From JAHJQQ01 sp032907525 (GTDB lineage Bacteria; Pseudomonadota; Gammaproteobacteria; Thiohalobacterales; Thiohalobacteraceae), in NCBI GenBank assembly GCA_032907525.1, contig JAJJPM010000181.1, positions 17,054-81,053 on the forward strand: a stretch of DNA of 64,000 nt. Reading direction: 5' to 3'. The stretch's first letter is position 1, and each line of letters starts with the position of its first letter. This document shows positions 20,484 to 29,983 of the stretch, piece by piece. Made by a program: the position numbers and the translations under genes. Below the pieces are notes generated by a model. It did not search any database and was not told where the DNA came from. It saw nothing but the letters and a program-made list of their open reading frames with translations.

Positions 20484-21803
20484 ATGGTGAACCCGGACCC
20501 CTACCGTCCCCTCGCCGACCGGCTGCGGCCGCAGAACCTCGACGAGTTCGTCGGCCAGCAGCACCTGCTCGGCGCCGGCAAGCCGCTGCGGCTGGCCATC
20601 GAGCACGGCCGGCTGCATTCCATGGTGCTGTGGGGTCCGCCGGGCACCGGCAAGACGACGCTGGCGCGGCTGCTGGCGCACACCGCCGGTGCGGAATTCG
20701 TCACCCTGTCGGCGGTGCTCGCCGGCGTGAAGGACATCCGCGCGGCCGTCGATCAGGCGCGTACCCTGCGCGAGGCCTATGGGCGGCAGACGATCCTGTT
20801 CGTCGACGAGGTGCACCGCTTCAACAAGGCGCAGCAGGACGCCTTCCTGCCGCACATCGAGGACGGCACCATCCTGTTCGTCGGCGCGACCACCGAGAAT
20901 CCGTCCTTCGAGCTGAACAACGCGCTGCTGTCGCGCGCCCGCACCTATGTGCTCAAGCGGCTGGAGGAGGCCGATCTGCTCGGGCTTCTCGAGCGCGCGC
21001 TCGGCGATGCGGAGCGGGGGCTGGGGGCGCGCCGCATACGGATCGCCGAGGAACTGCGCCGGCGGCTGGTGCAGGCCGCCGACGGCGATGCGCGCCGCCT
21101 GCTGAATCTCCTGGAGATCGCCGCCGACCTGGCCGAGCCGGACGGCGAGGGCGCCGAATTCATCCCCGAGACGGTCGTCAACGAGGTCGTCGTCGGCGGG
21201 GTGCGGCGTTTCGACAAGGGCGGCGAGGCCTTCTACGACCAGATCTCGGCGCTGCACAAATCCGTGCGCGGTTCCGATCCCGATGCCGCCCTGTACTGGC
21301 TGACCCGCATGCTCGACGGCGGCTGCGATGCCCTGTATCTGGCGCGGCGCATCGTGCGCATGGCCAGCGAGGACATCGGCAACGCCGATCCGCGCGCGCT
21401 GGAACTCACCATGAACGCCTGGGACGCGCAGGAGCGCCTCGGCAGCCCGGAGGGCGAGCTCGCCCTCGCGCAGGCCGTCGTCTATCTCGCCTGCGCGCCC
21501 AAGAGCAACGCCGTCTACGTCGCCTACAACCAGGCGATGCAGGACGCCAGGGAATTCGGCTCGCTGGACGTGCCGCTGCACCTGCGCAACGCGCCGACCC
21601 GGTTGATGAAGGAACTGGGCTATGGCCACCGTTACCGCTATGCCCATGACGAGCCGGAGGGTTATGCCGCCGGCGAGCGCTATCTTCCGGAGGAGATGCC
21701 CGAGCGCCGCTACTACCAGCCGGTGCCGCGCGGCCTGGAGATCAAGATCGCCGAGAAGCTGGCGCATCTGCGGGAACTGGACCGGAAGGCCGGCAAGAAA
21801 TAG
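20484..21803 (+). CDS. rarA: Replication-associated recombination protein RarA (MgsA)
   Basis: A 439-residue clamp-loader-like AAA+ ATPase acting at stalled replication forks. It has RPQNLDEFVGQQHLLG, Walker A GPPGTGKTTLARLLA, Walker B ILFVDEVHRFNK and sensor segment VGATTENPSFELNNALLSR. The C-terminal tetramerisation region includes ALYWLTRMLDGGCDALYLAR. It starts 46 bp after lolA and ends before a G+C-rich CCCTCTCCCGCGAGGGGAGG stem without a T tract. Confidence 0.96.
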   Translation: MVNPDPYRPLADRLRPQNLDEFVGQQHLLGAGKPLRLAIEHGRLHSMVLWGPPGTGKTTLARLLAHTAGAEFVTLSAVLAGVKDIRAAVDQARTLREAYGRQTILFVDEVHRFNKAQQDAFLPHIEDGTILFVGATTENPSFELNNALLSRARTYVLKRLEEADLLGLLERALGDAERGLGARRIRIAEELRRRLVQAADGDARRLLNLLEIAADLAEPDGEGAEFIPETVVNEVVVGGVRRFDKGGEAFYDQISALHKSVRGSDPDAALYWLTRMLDGGCDALYLARRIVRMASEDIGNADPRALELTMNAWDAQERLGSPEGELALAQAVVYLACAPKSNAVYVAYNQAMQDAREFGSLDVPLHLRNAPTRLMKELGYGHRYRYAHDEPEGYAAGERYLPEEMPERRYYQPVPRGLEIKIAEKLAHLRELDRKAGKK

Positions 21804-21912
21804 CACCCCTCTCCCGCGAGGGGAGGGGGCGAACTGACTGCCGCGGTACGCCATCCCGGACGTCTCTGTTGTACCATTGCGCCACAATGCACAAGAATCA
21901 CCACCGGACCGC

Positions 21913-22287
21913 ATGAATCAGCTCGTCGCCATCGCCGCCGGCGGCGCCCTCGGGGCGCTGCTGCGCTTCTGGGTCGCCGGCGGCGTCGCCGCCTGGCTGG
22001 GGCGGGATTTCCCCTACGGTACGCTGATCATCAACGTCAGCGGCAGCCTCGCGATGGGTGTGGTGTATGTCCTGCTGCTGGAACGCTTCGATGTCAGCCC
22101 GCTGTGGCGGGCATCGCTGATGGTCGGCCTGCTGGGCGCCTTCACGACCTTCTCGACGTTCTCCATCGAGACGGTCAACCTGATCGAGGCGGGCGAGGGC
22201 ATGAAGGCGCTGGCGAATGTCTTGTTCAGCGTGATCCTGTGCGTAGGCGCGGCGGCCGCCGGACTCGTGATCGGGAGACAGCTATGA
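21913..22287 (+). CDS. crcB: Fluoride ion channel CrcB/Fluc
   Basis: A 124-residue membrane protein with four predicted helices that exports fluoride as a dual-topology dimer. It carries LGALLRFWVAG, NVSGSLAMGVV and GLLGAFTTFSTFSIET, all signature regions. No fluoride riboswitch was recognised in the 110 bp upstream. The ATG at 21913 is preferred because the conserved first helix starts there; an in-frame ATG 12 codons upstream adds a hydrophilic tail. The stop overlaps the next start as ATGA. Confidence 0.95.
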   Translation: MNQLVAIAAGGALGALLRFWVAGGVAAWLGRDFPYGTLIINVSGSLAMGVVYVLLLERFDVSPLWRASLMVGLLGAFTTFSTFSIETVNLIEAGEGMKALANVLFSVILCVGAAAAGLVIGRQL

Positions 22288-22586
22288 GCACCATCGACGT
22301 GCGCTGCGTGCGCGTGTATCTCACCGAGCAGGACAAGTACCAGCGGCTGCTGGCGCGGCTGCACGATGTGGAAAAGGTGCGCGGTGTGACGGTGTTCCGC
22401 GGGATCAGCGGCTTCGGCCGGGATGGACACATGCATTCCTCCCATCTCATCGACACGGCCCTGGACCTGCCGATCGTCATCGAATTCTTCGACGTGCCCG
22501 AGCGCGTCGAAACGATCGTCGCGCATCTGCGCGAACTGGTGCCGCCGGGGCACATCGTGAGCTGGGCGGCGCGGTTGGAAGTTTGA
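22284..22586 (+). CDS. DUF190 family protein
   Basis: A 100-residue PII-like fold protein. It shows VRVYLTEQDKYQRLLARLHD, GVTVFRGISGFGRDGHMHSS and LPIVIEFFDVPERVE, the DUF190 signature. It is translationally coupled to crcB (ATGA overlap). DUF190 genes are often next to crcB, so a role in fluoride resistance or its regulation is likely; the mechanism is not known. Confidence 0.9.
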   Translation: MSTIDVRCVRVYLTEQDKYQRLLARLHDVEKVRGVTVFRGISGFGRDGHMHSSHLIDTALDLPIVIEFFDVPERVETIVAHLRELVPPGHIVSWAARLEV

Positions 22587-22596
22587 TGAGTGACTG

Positions 22597-22718
22597 TTGA
22601 ACCGCTGAGCGACCGCGAGGCCAGGGAGAATGACGAGAGGCCAAGGACAATGAATGGATACCCGCATCGGGTCGCTCAAGAGAAGAATCCTGGCGCCCTT
22701 GGCGTCTTGGCGGTTCAA
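22597..22718. repeat. Imperfect palindromic element between the DUF190 gene and serS
   Basis: The 122-bp element has 9-bp terminal inverted repeats, TTGAACCGC / GCGGTTCAA, with further partial symmetry inside (GCCAGG near the left arm; CCTGGC near the right). The right side, CCCTTGGCGTCTTGGCGG, resembles short dispersed repeats seen in many environmental bacteria. It encodes nothing. It may be a MITE- or REP-like insertion or act as a transcript-end structure. Confidence 0.5.
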
Positions 22719-22749
22719 ATCGGTTTTTGAATAGACTGGAACAACGAGC

Positions 22750-24030
22750 ATGCTGGACCCGAAACGCTTACGCACAGAACTCGACCAAGTCGCGGCGCAA
22801 CTCGCACGGCGCGGCTACACGCTGGATGTCGCGCGTATCCGCGCGCTCGAAGACGAGCGCAAGATCATCCAGGTGCGCACCCAGGAACTGCAGGCCGAGC
22901 GCAACAGCCGCTCCAAGGCCATCGGGCAGGCCAAGGCCAGGGGCGAGGATGTCGCGCCGCTGCTGGACCAGGTCGCGGGTCTCGGCGCGGAACTCGACGC
23001 CGCGAAGGGCCGGCTGGACCAGCTGCAGGCCGATCTCGACGCGCTGCTGATGGCGATCCCGAACATCCCGCACGGCACGGTGCCGGACGGTGCGGGCGAG
23101 GAGGACAATGAAGAGGTGCGCCGCTGGGGCGAGCCGCGCGTATTCGATTTCGAACCCAGGGATCACGTCGACATCGGCGAGCTGCTGGGTCAGCTGGATT
23201 TCGAGACCGCCACCAAGATCACCGGCACGCGCTTCGCGCTGATGAGCGGCGGGCTTGCGCGCATGCACCGCGCGCTGATCCAGTTCATGCTCGACACCCA
23301 CACCGGGCGGCACGGCTACACCGAGACCTACGTGCCCTACATGGTCAATGCCGACAGCCTGCGCGGCACCGGCCAGCTGCCGAAATTCGAAGCCGATCTG
23401 TTCGCGCTCAAGGGTGAGCAGGCGTACTACCTGATCCCTACCGCCGAAGTCCCGGTGACCAACATTCTGCGCGACGTCATCGTCGAGGCCGACTACATGC
23501 CGCGCCGGTACGTCTGCCACACGCCGTGCTTCCGCTCCGAGGCGGGCTCCTACGGCAAGGACACGCGCGGCATGATCCGCCAGCACCAGTTCGAGAAGGT
23601 CGAGCTGGTGCAGGCCGTCCGTCCCCAGGATTCCTATCAGGCGCTGGAGGAGCTGACCGGCCACGCCGAGACGATCCTGCAGGAGCTCGGGCTGCCGTAC
23701 CGGGTCATGGCGCTGTGCGCCGGCGACATGGGCTTTTCCGCGGCCAGGACCTACGATCTGGAGGTCTGGCTGCCCGGCCAGCAGAAGTACCGCGAGATCT
23801 CCTCGTGCAGCAACTTCGAGGACTTCCAGGCCCGCCGCATGCAGGCGCGCTGGCGCAATCCCGAAACCGGCAAGCCGGAACTGCTGCACACGCTCAACGG
23901 TTCCGGCCTGGCGGTCGGGCGCACGCTGGTCGCGATTCTGGAGAACTATCAGCAGGCCGACGGCTCGGTGGCCGTGCCGGAGGTGCTGCGCGGCTACATG
24001 GGCGGCGTGGAGATCATCCGGCCCGCCTGA
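22750..24030 (+). CDS. serS: Seryl-tRNA synthetase
   Basis: A 426-residue class II synthetase. The N-terminal coiled-coil arm (about residues 25-100) binds the long variable arm of tRNA-Ser. Class II motifs are visible: motif 2 in HTPCFRSEAGSYGKDTRGM and IRQHQFEKVELVQ, and motif 3 in NGSGLAVGRTLVAILENYQ. Serine binding includes TAEVPVTN. It charges, among others, the tRNA-Ser(UGA) at the right end of this window. Confidence 0.98.
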   Translation: MLDPKRLRTELDQVAAQLARRGYTLDVARIRALEDERKIIQVRTQELQAERNSRSKAIGQAKARGEDVAPLLDQVAGLGAELDAAKGRLDQLQADLDALLMAIPNIPHGTVPDGAGEEDNEEVRRWGEPRVFDFEPRDHVDIGELLGQLDFETATKITGTRFALMSGGLARMHRALIQFMLDTHTGRHGYTETYVPYMVNADSLRGTGQLPKFEADLFALKGEQAYYLIPTAEVPVTNILRDVIVEADYMPRRYVCHTPCFRSEAGSYGKDTRGMIRQHQFEKVELVQAVRPQDSYQALEELTGHAETILQELGLPYRVMALCAGDMGFSAARTYDLEVWLPGQQKYREISSCSNFEDFQARRMQARWRNPETGKPELLHTLNGSGLAVGRTLVAILENYQQADGSVAVPEVLRGYMGGVEIIRPA

Positions 24031-24071
24031 GCGGGGCGCGTACCGGCGGGGAAGCGATGGCCTGCGCCGTC

Positions 24072-25793
24072 TCAGTCCCTCCGCAGGAGCTTTTTCAGTT
24101 CAACCAGTCCGCGGGTGTTCAGCACGTCACGGGCCTCGAGCCAGCCGCGCCGCGCCTGCCCGATGCCGAAGCGCATGTAGTCGAACTGCGCGGTGTTGTG
24201 CGCATCCGTGGAAATGGCCACCTTCAATCCCATGTCCTTCGCCATTTTGCAGTGGACATCGGTCAGGTCCAGCCGAGCGGGCTGGGCATTCAGTTCCAGG
24301 AAGCAGCCGCGCTCCCTGGCGGCGTTCATGATCGTCTGCATGTCGACCTCGTACGGCTCGCGCACGTTGATGAGCCGGCCGCCGGGATGCGCCAGGATGT
24401 TGCAGTGCCGGTTGTCCAGCGCGCGGAGGATGCGGGCGGTCTGTTTCTTTTCCGGCAGGTTGAATTTGTAGTGCACGGCGCAGACGACGAGATCGAGCTC
24501 CCGGAGCACGCTGTCGGGCAGATCGAGTCTGCCGTCCTCCAGGATGTCCACCTCGGCGGATTTGAGGATCGTGATGCCGTCCAGCTTTGTGTTCAGGCGG
24601 TCGATGCGCCTGATCGCCGTCATCATGCCTGCCTTGTCGAGGCCGTGCGCCACGGTGACGTGCTTCGTGTGGTCGGTGACGGCGAGGTATTCGTAACCGC
24701 GCTCCCCGGCCGCGGCGGCCATTTCCTCGAGCGTATTGCGGCCGTCGGTGAGGTCGGTATGGCAGTGCAGGTCGCCGCGGATATCGTCGAGGGTGACGAG
24801 CTTCGGCAGCCTGCCTTTGGCGGCGAGTTCGATTTCGCCGCGATCCTCGCGCATCTCCGGCTCGATATACGCCAGTCCGAGTTTCGCATAGACGTCCTGC
24901 TCGGTCCGGCCGGCGACGCGTTTCTCACCCTTGAAGACGCCGTACTCGTTCACCTTGCAGCCCTTGGCCACGCCGATCTTGCGGACGGCGATATTGTGCG
25001 CCTTGGAGCCGGTGAAATAGCACAGCGCCGCGCCGAAGCTGACCTGCGGCACGACCCGCAGATCGGCGTGCAGGCCGGAGCGCAGGACGACGGTGGAGCG
25101 GGTGTCGCCCTGGGAGATGACGTCCGCGACTTCGTCGTAGGCGACGAAACGCCGCATGACCGGCGAGCCTCTGGCCGCAGTCACCAGTATGTCCAGATCA
25201 CCCACCGTGTCCTTGCGCCGCCGGATGCTGCCCGCCACGCTGATGTCTTTCACGCCGGGCGATTTCCGCAGATAGTCGACCAGCCCCCCGGCGATGTCCT
25301 CGGCCTCGGCCAGCCGCATGCGCTGCACTGCGCCCCGGCGGTGTTCGACATGCTGCAGGATCATCGCTTCGGTCTTGGCACCGAAGCCGTCCAGTCCCCG
25401 TATCTTCCCGCTGCGCGCGGCGCGGGCGAGGTCCTCGAAACTGCGGATATTGAGTTGCCGGTAGAGCGCCTTGACGCGTTTGGGACCGAGACCGTCGATC
25501 TTCATCAGGTCGGCCAGGGTGCCCGGGGTGCGCGCCTCGACTTCCTCGAGCTGCGGCAGGCGTCCTGTTCGTACGATGGTGGCGATCTTTTCGGCGATGG
25601 CCTCCCCGATGCCCGGCAGCTCCGACAGATCCTTGCCCGTCTCCACCAGACCGGCGATGCTCTGTCCGAGATTGGCGATGGTGCGCGCCGCATTGCGGTA
25701 GGCGCGCACGCGGAAGGGATTGGCGTCTTCGATTTCCAGCAGATCCGCGAGGCGGTCGAACAGCGCGGCGATTTCGGCGTTGTGGGCAGGCAT
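24072..25793 (-). CDS. polX: DNA polymerase X family protein with PHP domain
   Basis: A 573-residue bacterial PolX. The N-terminal 8-kDa/HhH region (ELPGIGEAIAEKI, KIDGLGPKRVKALY) is followed by the polymerase palm with GSIRRRKDTVGDLDILV (the DxD metal pair). A C-terminal PHP phosphoesterase domain has DLHCHTDLTDGRNT, VTDHTKHV, NILAHPGGR and STDAH, likely the 3'-5' exonuclease or AP-endonuclease part. It acts in repair and gap filling. The ATG at 25793 is chosen; an in-frame GTG 4 codons upstream (25805) is possible. Confidence 0.94.
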   Translation of the reverse strand: MPAHNAEIAALFDRLADLLEIEDANPFRVRAYRNAARTIANLGQSIAGLVETGKDLSELPGIGEAIAEKIATIVRTGRLPQLEEVEARTPGTLADLMKIDGLGPKRVKALYRQLNIRSFEDLARAARSGKIRGLDGFGAKTEAMILQHVEHRRGAVQRMRLAEAEDIAGGLVDYLRKSPGVKDISVAGSIRRRKDTVGDLDILVTAARGSPVMRRFVAYDEVADVISQGDTRSTVVLRSGLHADLRVVPQVSFGAALCYFTGSKAHNIAVRKIGVAKGCKVNEYGVFKGEKRVAGRTEQDVYAKLGLAYIEPEMREDRGEIELAAKGRLPKLVTLDDIRGDLHCHTDLTDGRNTLEEMAAAAGERGYEYLAVTDHTKHVTVAHGLDKAGMMTAIRRIDRLNTKLDGITILKSAEVDILEDGRLDLPDSVLRELDLVVCAVHYKFNLPEKKQTARILRALDNRHCNILAHPGGRLINVREPYEVDMQTIMNAARERGCFLELNAQPARLDLTDVHCKMAKDMGLKVAISTDAHNTAQFDYMRFGIGQARRGWLEARDVLNTRGLVELKKLLRRD

Positions 25794-25915
25794 GGAGGGC
25801 TTCACCCGGTGCTGGCATCACACACGATTGCCGCTCCCGACGCTGCCGGCAGGCGCAATCCCCGGCCTCTCCGCCCGGCCGGTCCGGGCGGAGCACGATC
25901 CCGCGCTCGAGCGGG

Positions 25916-26698
25916 TCACTCCGCGGCGACGATCTGCCGGTAGGCGTGCCAGGTGGCGTGACCGATCAGGGGAATGGTCACGATCAGGCCCAGGTAGGCA
26001 GTGAGCATGCCCACCAGCGTGAGGCCCGCGATCAGCGCCGCCCACAGCAGCATCGCCGGCAGGTTCTGCCACACGGCGCGGACACTGGTCGCCATCGCGG
26101 TCAGGGTGTCGACCGGACGATCGAGGAGCATCGGGAAGGACACGGCGCTGATGGTGAACACCAGCGCGGCCAGCAGTCCGCCGCTCAGCAGGAAGACGCC
26201 CAGCATGGCCAGGCCCTCCGGGGTCATCAGCAGCTTGTCGAGCAGCACCGGCAGACTCGGATCGACCGCCGCGACCGACAATGCCGTCAACAGCGCCGTG
26301 AGGCGGATCCACGCCAGCAGGATCACCCCGAGGACGACCACCAGCAGCGTGATCGACAGCAGGTTCTCGCGCAGGCTCGCCAGGGCGTGGCCCAGGGTCG
26401 GCGGCTCCTGCCGTTCCAGGCGCCGACTGAGGTCGTAGAAGATCAGGCCGAGAAAGGGCCCGGCCAGCAGGAAGCCGCTGACGAAAGTGAGCACCAGGAT
26501 CGGCGACGACCAGGCGCCCCAGGTCAGAAGGTATCCGAACAGTACCAGGGCCGCGCCGATGGTGAGGCTGAGTCCCGGGACGCGGCGCAGATCCAGCCAG
26601 CCCAGGCGCAGCCAGCGCAGGGGATCGCGCAGCACGGCATGGTGAATCTCGGGAATATGCAGGGGTTCGGCGGGCGTGCTCGGCAGGGTGTGTTGCAT
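25916..26698 (-). CDS. DUF2189 family integral membrane protein
   Basis: A 260-residue inner-membrane protein with about six hydrophobic helices between residues 40 and 250. The N-terminal segment DPLRWLRLGWLDLRRVPGLS and GPFLGLIFYDLSRRLE match the DUF2189 family seen in alpha- and gammaproteobacteria, sometimes near respiratory genes. The function is unknown. It is flanked by 120- and 109-bp gaps, so it is probably expressed alone. Confidence 0.8.
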   Translation of the reverse strand: MQHTLPSTPAEPLHIPEIHHAVLRDPLRWLRLGWLDLRRVPGLSLTIGAALVLFGYLLTWGAWSSPILVLTFVSGFLLAGPFLGLIFYDLSRRLERQEPPTLGHALASLRENLLSITLLVVVLGVILLAWIRLTALLTALSVAAVDPSLPVLLDKLLMTPEGLAMLGVFLLSGGLLAALVFTISAVSFPMLLDRPVDTLTAMATSVRAVWQNLPAMLLWAALIAGLTLVGMLTAYLGLIVTIPLIGHATWHAYRQIVAAE

Positions 26699-26807
26699 GA
26701 CGTCCTCCTCGGCGATGCGGTGGGGAAGAACTGTGCTGTCTTTGACATTAGTCCATCGGAACGGGAATTCCAGGACTGCGCCGGAGATCGCCGGCCGGAG
26801 GGCGGCT

Positions 26808-27338
26808 TCAGTTTCCGGGCAGATCGCGGGGACGGATCCGCTGCACCAGCTCGGCTGCGCCCTTCTGCAGTTGCCGCCAGCCCCTCAGGCGCAGGCGCGC
26901 GACACTGGCGGTGGGCAGGAGCTTGTCGTCGGGGTTCTGCGGCAGAGGGCCGCCGGCGAGGTGGACGAGCAGGTCTTCGAGCCCCGGATTGTGCCCGACC
27001 AGCAGCAGCCGCCGGATTTCCGGAGGGGTTTCCGCCAGGATATCGAGCAGGAGGGGGAGTCCGGCCAGGTAGAGGCGTTCGTCCCAGAGGATGCGTCCGG
27101 CGGGGATATGCAGCGCCTCGGAGACGGCCTCGACGGTCTGGCGCGCGCGCCGGGCGGGAGAACTCAGCACGCGGTCCGGCATGAGGTCGTGGGCGGCCAG
27201 CCACGCGCCCATCCGCGGTGCGTCGCGGCGGCCGCGCTTGTTCAGGGGTCGGTCGAAATCATCACAGTCCCGCGTCCAGTCCGATTTCGCGTGGCGCAGG
27301 ATGAGCAGTTCGACCGGGTCGGCGGTCCTGGCGGGCAT
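26808..27338 (-). CDS. Histidine phosphatase, SixA-like
   Basis: A 176-residue histidine-phosphatase fold with the catalytic RHAKSDW near the N-terminus, the SSPARRARQTVE segment and the second His in LLVGHNPGLEDLL. SixA removes phosphate from histidine phosphotransfer domains; the partner here is unknown. It starts 8 bp after the upstream diguanylate cyclase gene, so they are probably co-expressed. Confidence 0.88.
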   Translation of the reverse strand: MPARTADPVELLILRHAKSDWTRDCDDFDRPLNKRGRRDAPRMGAWLAAHDLMPDRVLSSPARRARQTVEAVSEALHIPAGRILWDERLYLAGLPLLLDILAETPPEIRRLLLVGHNPGLEDLLVHLAGGPLPQNPDDKLLPTASVARLRLRGWRQLQKGAAELVQRIRPRDLPGN

Positions 27339-27346
27339 GGCCGTGG

Positions 27347-28486
27347 TCAGGCCGCCTCGGAACCGCAGCGCATGATGCCGCCGCTGGGATACGCCTTGGC
27401 CTGATAGAGGGCGCGGTCCACGCGCTCCAGGATATCGGACAGCGAGGTGCCATGCTGGGGCGCCTCGCCGAGACCGATGGTCACGCTGTACTCCAGATTG
27501 TTGGTCTGGGCGCAGACGGCGACCTGCTCCTGGATGCGTTGCGCCACGCGTTCGGCCTGTTCGAGGGTGGTGTCGGTGAGTATCAGGACGAATTCATCTC
27601 CGCCAAGGCGCGCAGCGATGTCGCTGCCGCGGATCGACTGACGCAGGATGGCGGAGAAGCGCTGCAGTACGGCATCGCCGGCGGCATGGCCATGGGTGTC
27701 GTTGATGCGCTTGAACTTGTCCAGATCGGCGAACATCACGACCAGCCGGCCGTGGCCGCGGTTCAGCTCGCCGAACAGCTGGTCTGCGGTTTCCAGCAAT
27801 CCACGCCGGTTCATCAGTCCGGTGAGGGTGTCGATGCGGCTGCGGTATTCCAGCTGGGCGCGCGACAGCTCGATCCGGCCCATCAGGATGTATGCGTAGA
27901 CGAGGATGATGCCGCCGAAGAGATTCAGGAACACCAGGCCGGGCGAGATCGCGTTGCCGCCCGACGCGTAGCGCAGGCTCAGTACGAGCATCGCGGCCGC
28001 GAAGCAGCCGATCAGGGCCTCGCGGAAGAGCCCCATCCCATAGCGCATGCCGTTGCCCAGCACCACCATGATAAAGACCAGCAGCGACGGCGGGATGGGG
28101 TAAGGATCGTTCAGGACTGAAACCGCCGTGATGACGATGTCGACCCACATGGCGATGCGGTAGCGCGTGGGGCAGACGTGATTGCGGCTGGCGTGCCAGA
28201 ACAGAAGTGTGTTGCTGACGAAATACAGCGCGTAGGCCGTATTCAGCTGCGCCGCGCTCATCCAGGTGGGTGCGATGCCGCTGGTGAAGTTGAAGAACAG
28301 CACGCCCAGCGCGACGAACAGGTAACGGGTGAGGAATTGCACCAGCTGTTCCGGCCAGCCGGGGAAGCGCAGTTGCCGGACGCTGTCGCCCGGGTCGACG
28401 CGGCGGTCGGGGCGCGCGCGGCGGTCGGCGGCGAAATGATGGTCGCTGGCGCGGCGACGCTGTGGGACGCGGTGCGGCTCGTTCAT
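27347..28486 (-). CDS. Membrane-bound diguanylate cyclase (GGDEF)
   Basis: A 379-residue protein. A basic N-terminal tail (QRRRASDHHFAADRRARPDR) precedes about six membrane helices (residues 45-210), and a C-terminal GGDEF domain follows. The active-site GGDEF is intact in DIAARLGGDEFVLI and the inhibitory I-site RGSD lies five residues before it. It should therefore make cyclic di-GMP from GTP with product feedback. There is no EAL domain. What the membrane region senses is unknown. It probably forms an operon with the SixA-like gene. Confidence 0.93.
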   Translation of the reverse strand: MNEPHRVPQRRRASDHHFAADRRARPDRRVDPGDSVRQLRFPGWPEQLVQFLTRYLFVALGVLFFNFTSGIAPTWMSAAQLNTAYALYFVSNTLLFWHASRNHVCPTRYRIAMWVDIVITAVSVLNDPYPIPPSLLVFIMVVLGNGMRYGMGLFREALIGCFAAAMLVLSLRYASGGNAISPGLVFLNLFGGIILVYAYILMGRIELSRAQLEYRSRIDTLTGLMNRRGLLETADQLFGELNRGHGRLVVMFADLDKFKRINDTHGHAAGDAVLQRFSAILRQSIRGSDIAARLGGDEFVLILTDTTLEQAERVAQRIQEQVAVCAQTNNLEYSVTIGLGEAPQHGTSLSDILERVDRALYQAKAYPSGGIMRCGSEAA

Positions 28487-28621
28487 GAGGATAGTTGGTC
28501 AAGCACTGGAAGCGATCCTCCGCTTCGTCCCTGTGTCTGGAGTTCCCCGTGTCCGCACCACAGGGAATAGCCCCGGGCGGGACAGTGGACGTTAGCCCAA
28601 TTGCCCGTTGTGCGCAAGTTG

Positions 28622-29320
28622 TCAGACCGTGTCAGATCCCAGGTCGGACTGCAGCGTACGCAAGTGCGTCTCCATCTGACGCAGGCGCGCCTGCGCGCGG
28701 CCGACCCAGGGTGAATCTTCCGGCAGTCCGCGCGCAGCGCGTGCGGCATCCGCACACAGCAGGGTCAGCTGGTCGGCATCGAAAAGGGTGAGGGCGGCCG
28801 CGACGGCCGCTTCCGATTCGCTCAGCAGGGTGGGGGCGAGTTCGTCCTGGGCGATCGGCGAATCGGGGCGGATCAGGTCGGCCACCAGAGCCTCCTCGAG
28901 AAGCTCGAAATGAAGGCGGCGTGCGGCCTCCTCTTCGCGCAGGTTGGCCTGTGCGCCCGGGTCGTTTTCCGCGCCGCGCCAGACGGCCTGCATGACGACG
29001 CCGATGAGTTTCCGCAACGCGGCCTTGATGTCGCCGCGCTCGCCCGGCAGTCCGCAGCACTGCTCGTAGGCCCGATCCAGGTCTTCCTTCAGCTTCAGCA
29101 CGACTTCGCTGTCCTCCTGCGGCTTCAGGTCGACCGCGCGCTGCACGAGCGTGCGGAAATCCTTCAGAAAGAGAGCGGCGTCTTCACTGTCGCGACGCTG
29201 CGCCTGGGTGATCTCGATCTGGATGACCTGGCGGCGCTTGGGGCCGAACAGGGGATTGCCCGCGCAACGCTGGAGGTGACGCTCGTAGGCACCCGGGTGC
29301 CGGCTGAATTCGAGGCTCAC
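28622..29320 (-). CDS. DUF-like protein of unknown function
   Basis: A 232-residue, mostly helical, soluble and acidic protein. It begins MSLEFSRHPGAYERHLQR and has NPLFGPKRRQVIQIEITQAQ and AALFLKDFRTLVQRAVDL. No catalytic motif, signal peptide or membrane segment is visible. It appears to start with GTG (29318-29320) without a clear Shine-Dalgarno. It lies 58 bp downstream of another unknown gene on the same strand. I do not recognise the family; a structural or regulatory role is as likely as an enzyme. Confidence 0.7.
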   Translation of the reverse strand: MSLEFSRHPGAYERHLQRCAGNPLFGPKRRQVIQIEITQAQRRDSEDAALFLKDFRTLVQRAVDLKPQEDSEVVLKLKEDLDRAYEQCCGLPGERGDIKAALRKLIGVVMQAVWRGAENDPGAQANLREEEAARRLHFELLEEALVADLIRPDSPIAQDELAPTLLSESEAAVAAALTLFDADQLTLLCADAARAARGLPEDSPWVGRAQARLRQMETHLRTLQSDLGSDTV

Positions 29321-29378
29321 GTCGATTCACGTCCCAAAGGATGAAGGGCCGCCAGTATACCGGTCGGCCGGCGCGATG

Positions 29379-29759
29379 CTATTCGCGGGCGGCGTCACGG
29401 CCGTCGGCCGCGCGTGCGGCGGCGAGCTCGGCCTCGCCGTGGACGGCGCCGGCGGCGATGTCCACGAGCAGCGCGCATTCATGGCTGAAATCCCGCCCCG
29501 TGTCGGCGGCCAGCAGCTGATAGTGGAGACGCAAGGCCTCTTTCACCATGGCGCGCAGGCGCTTGTTGTAGCCGCTGTGGCCGGGTGTCGCGGCGAACTC
29601 CCGTTCGAATGCGTTCGCCGCGTCCAGCATGGCCTCGCGCGCGACCAGGACGCAGTCCGTGCCGCCGGCGGGGAACGCGACCTCGGTGTAGTCGCGTATC
29701 GCCTGGACCAGTATGTCCTTGATTTCGGCCGAACAGGCGATCTCGATGCGTTTGTTCAT
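29379..29759 (-). CDS. Small helical protein of unknown function
   Basis: A 126-residue protein, MNKRIEIACSAEIKDILVQA, with two cysteines in the N-terminal third (positions 9 and about 42) and otherwise Ala-rich helices. The ATG at 29759 is chosen because composition changes sharply upstream. It diverges from the tandem DsrC-like gene across 225 bp, so the two may share regulation. I do not recognise the family. Confidence 0.65.
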   Translation of the reverse strand: MNKRIEIACSAEIKDILVQAIRDYTEVAFPAGGTDCVLVAREAMLDAANAFEREFAATPGHSGYNKRLRAMVKEALRLHYQLLAADTGRDFSHECALLVDIAAGAVHGEAELAAARAADGRDAARE

Positions 29760-29983
29760 ACGGATGTGCTCGATCAGGTTCCGTGGCCGGCGTCCGCGGC
29801 TCGCCATGCCGCTTCTTCCAGGCTGTCCGCACCTCAAGTCGCCTGCCTCCGGAACCGCTAAGAAAGCACGCTGGACGTTCACGGACGACCGTACCGGGAT
29901 TCCCGGCCGCGTCACGGTCGATACAGCGGCGGCGGTCGGATCGGCCCACCGCTTGCCGAGCGATCATACTAAGGGTGAATCTC

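Noticed and set aside
21805..21830. Terminator after rarA (CCCTCTCCCGCGAGGGGAGG)
   Set aside because: The stem is strong but no T tract follows on the plus strand; it is more like a dispersed short repeat.
21804..21912. Fluoride riboswitch before crcB
   Set aside because: The conserved riboswitch core was not found; the region only holds a G+C-rich stem and a short spacer.
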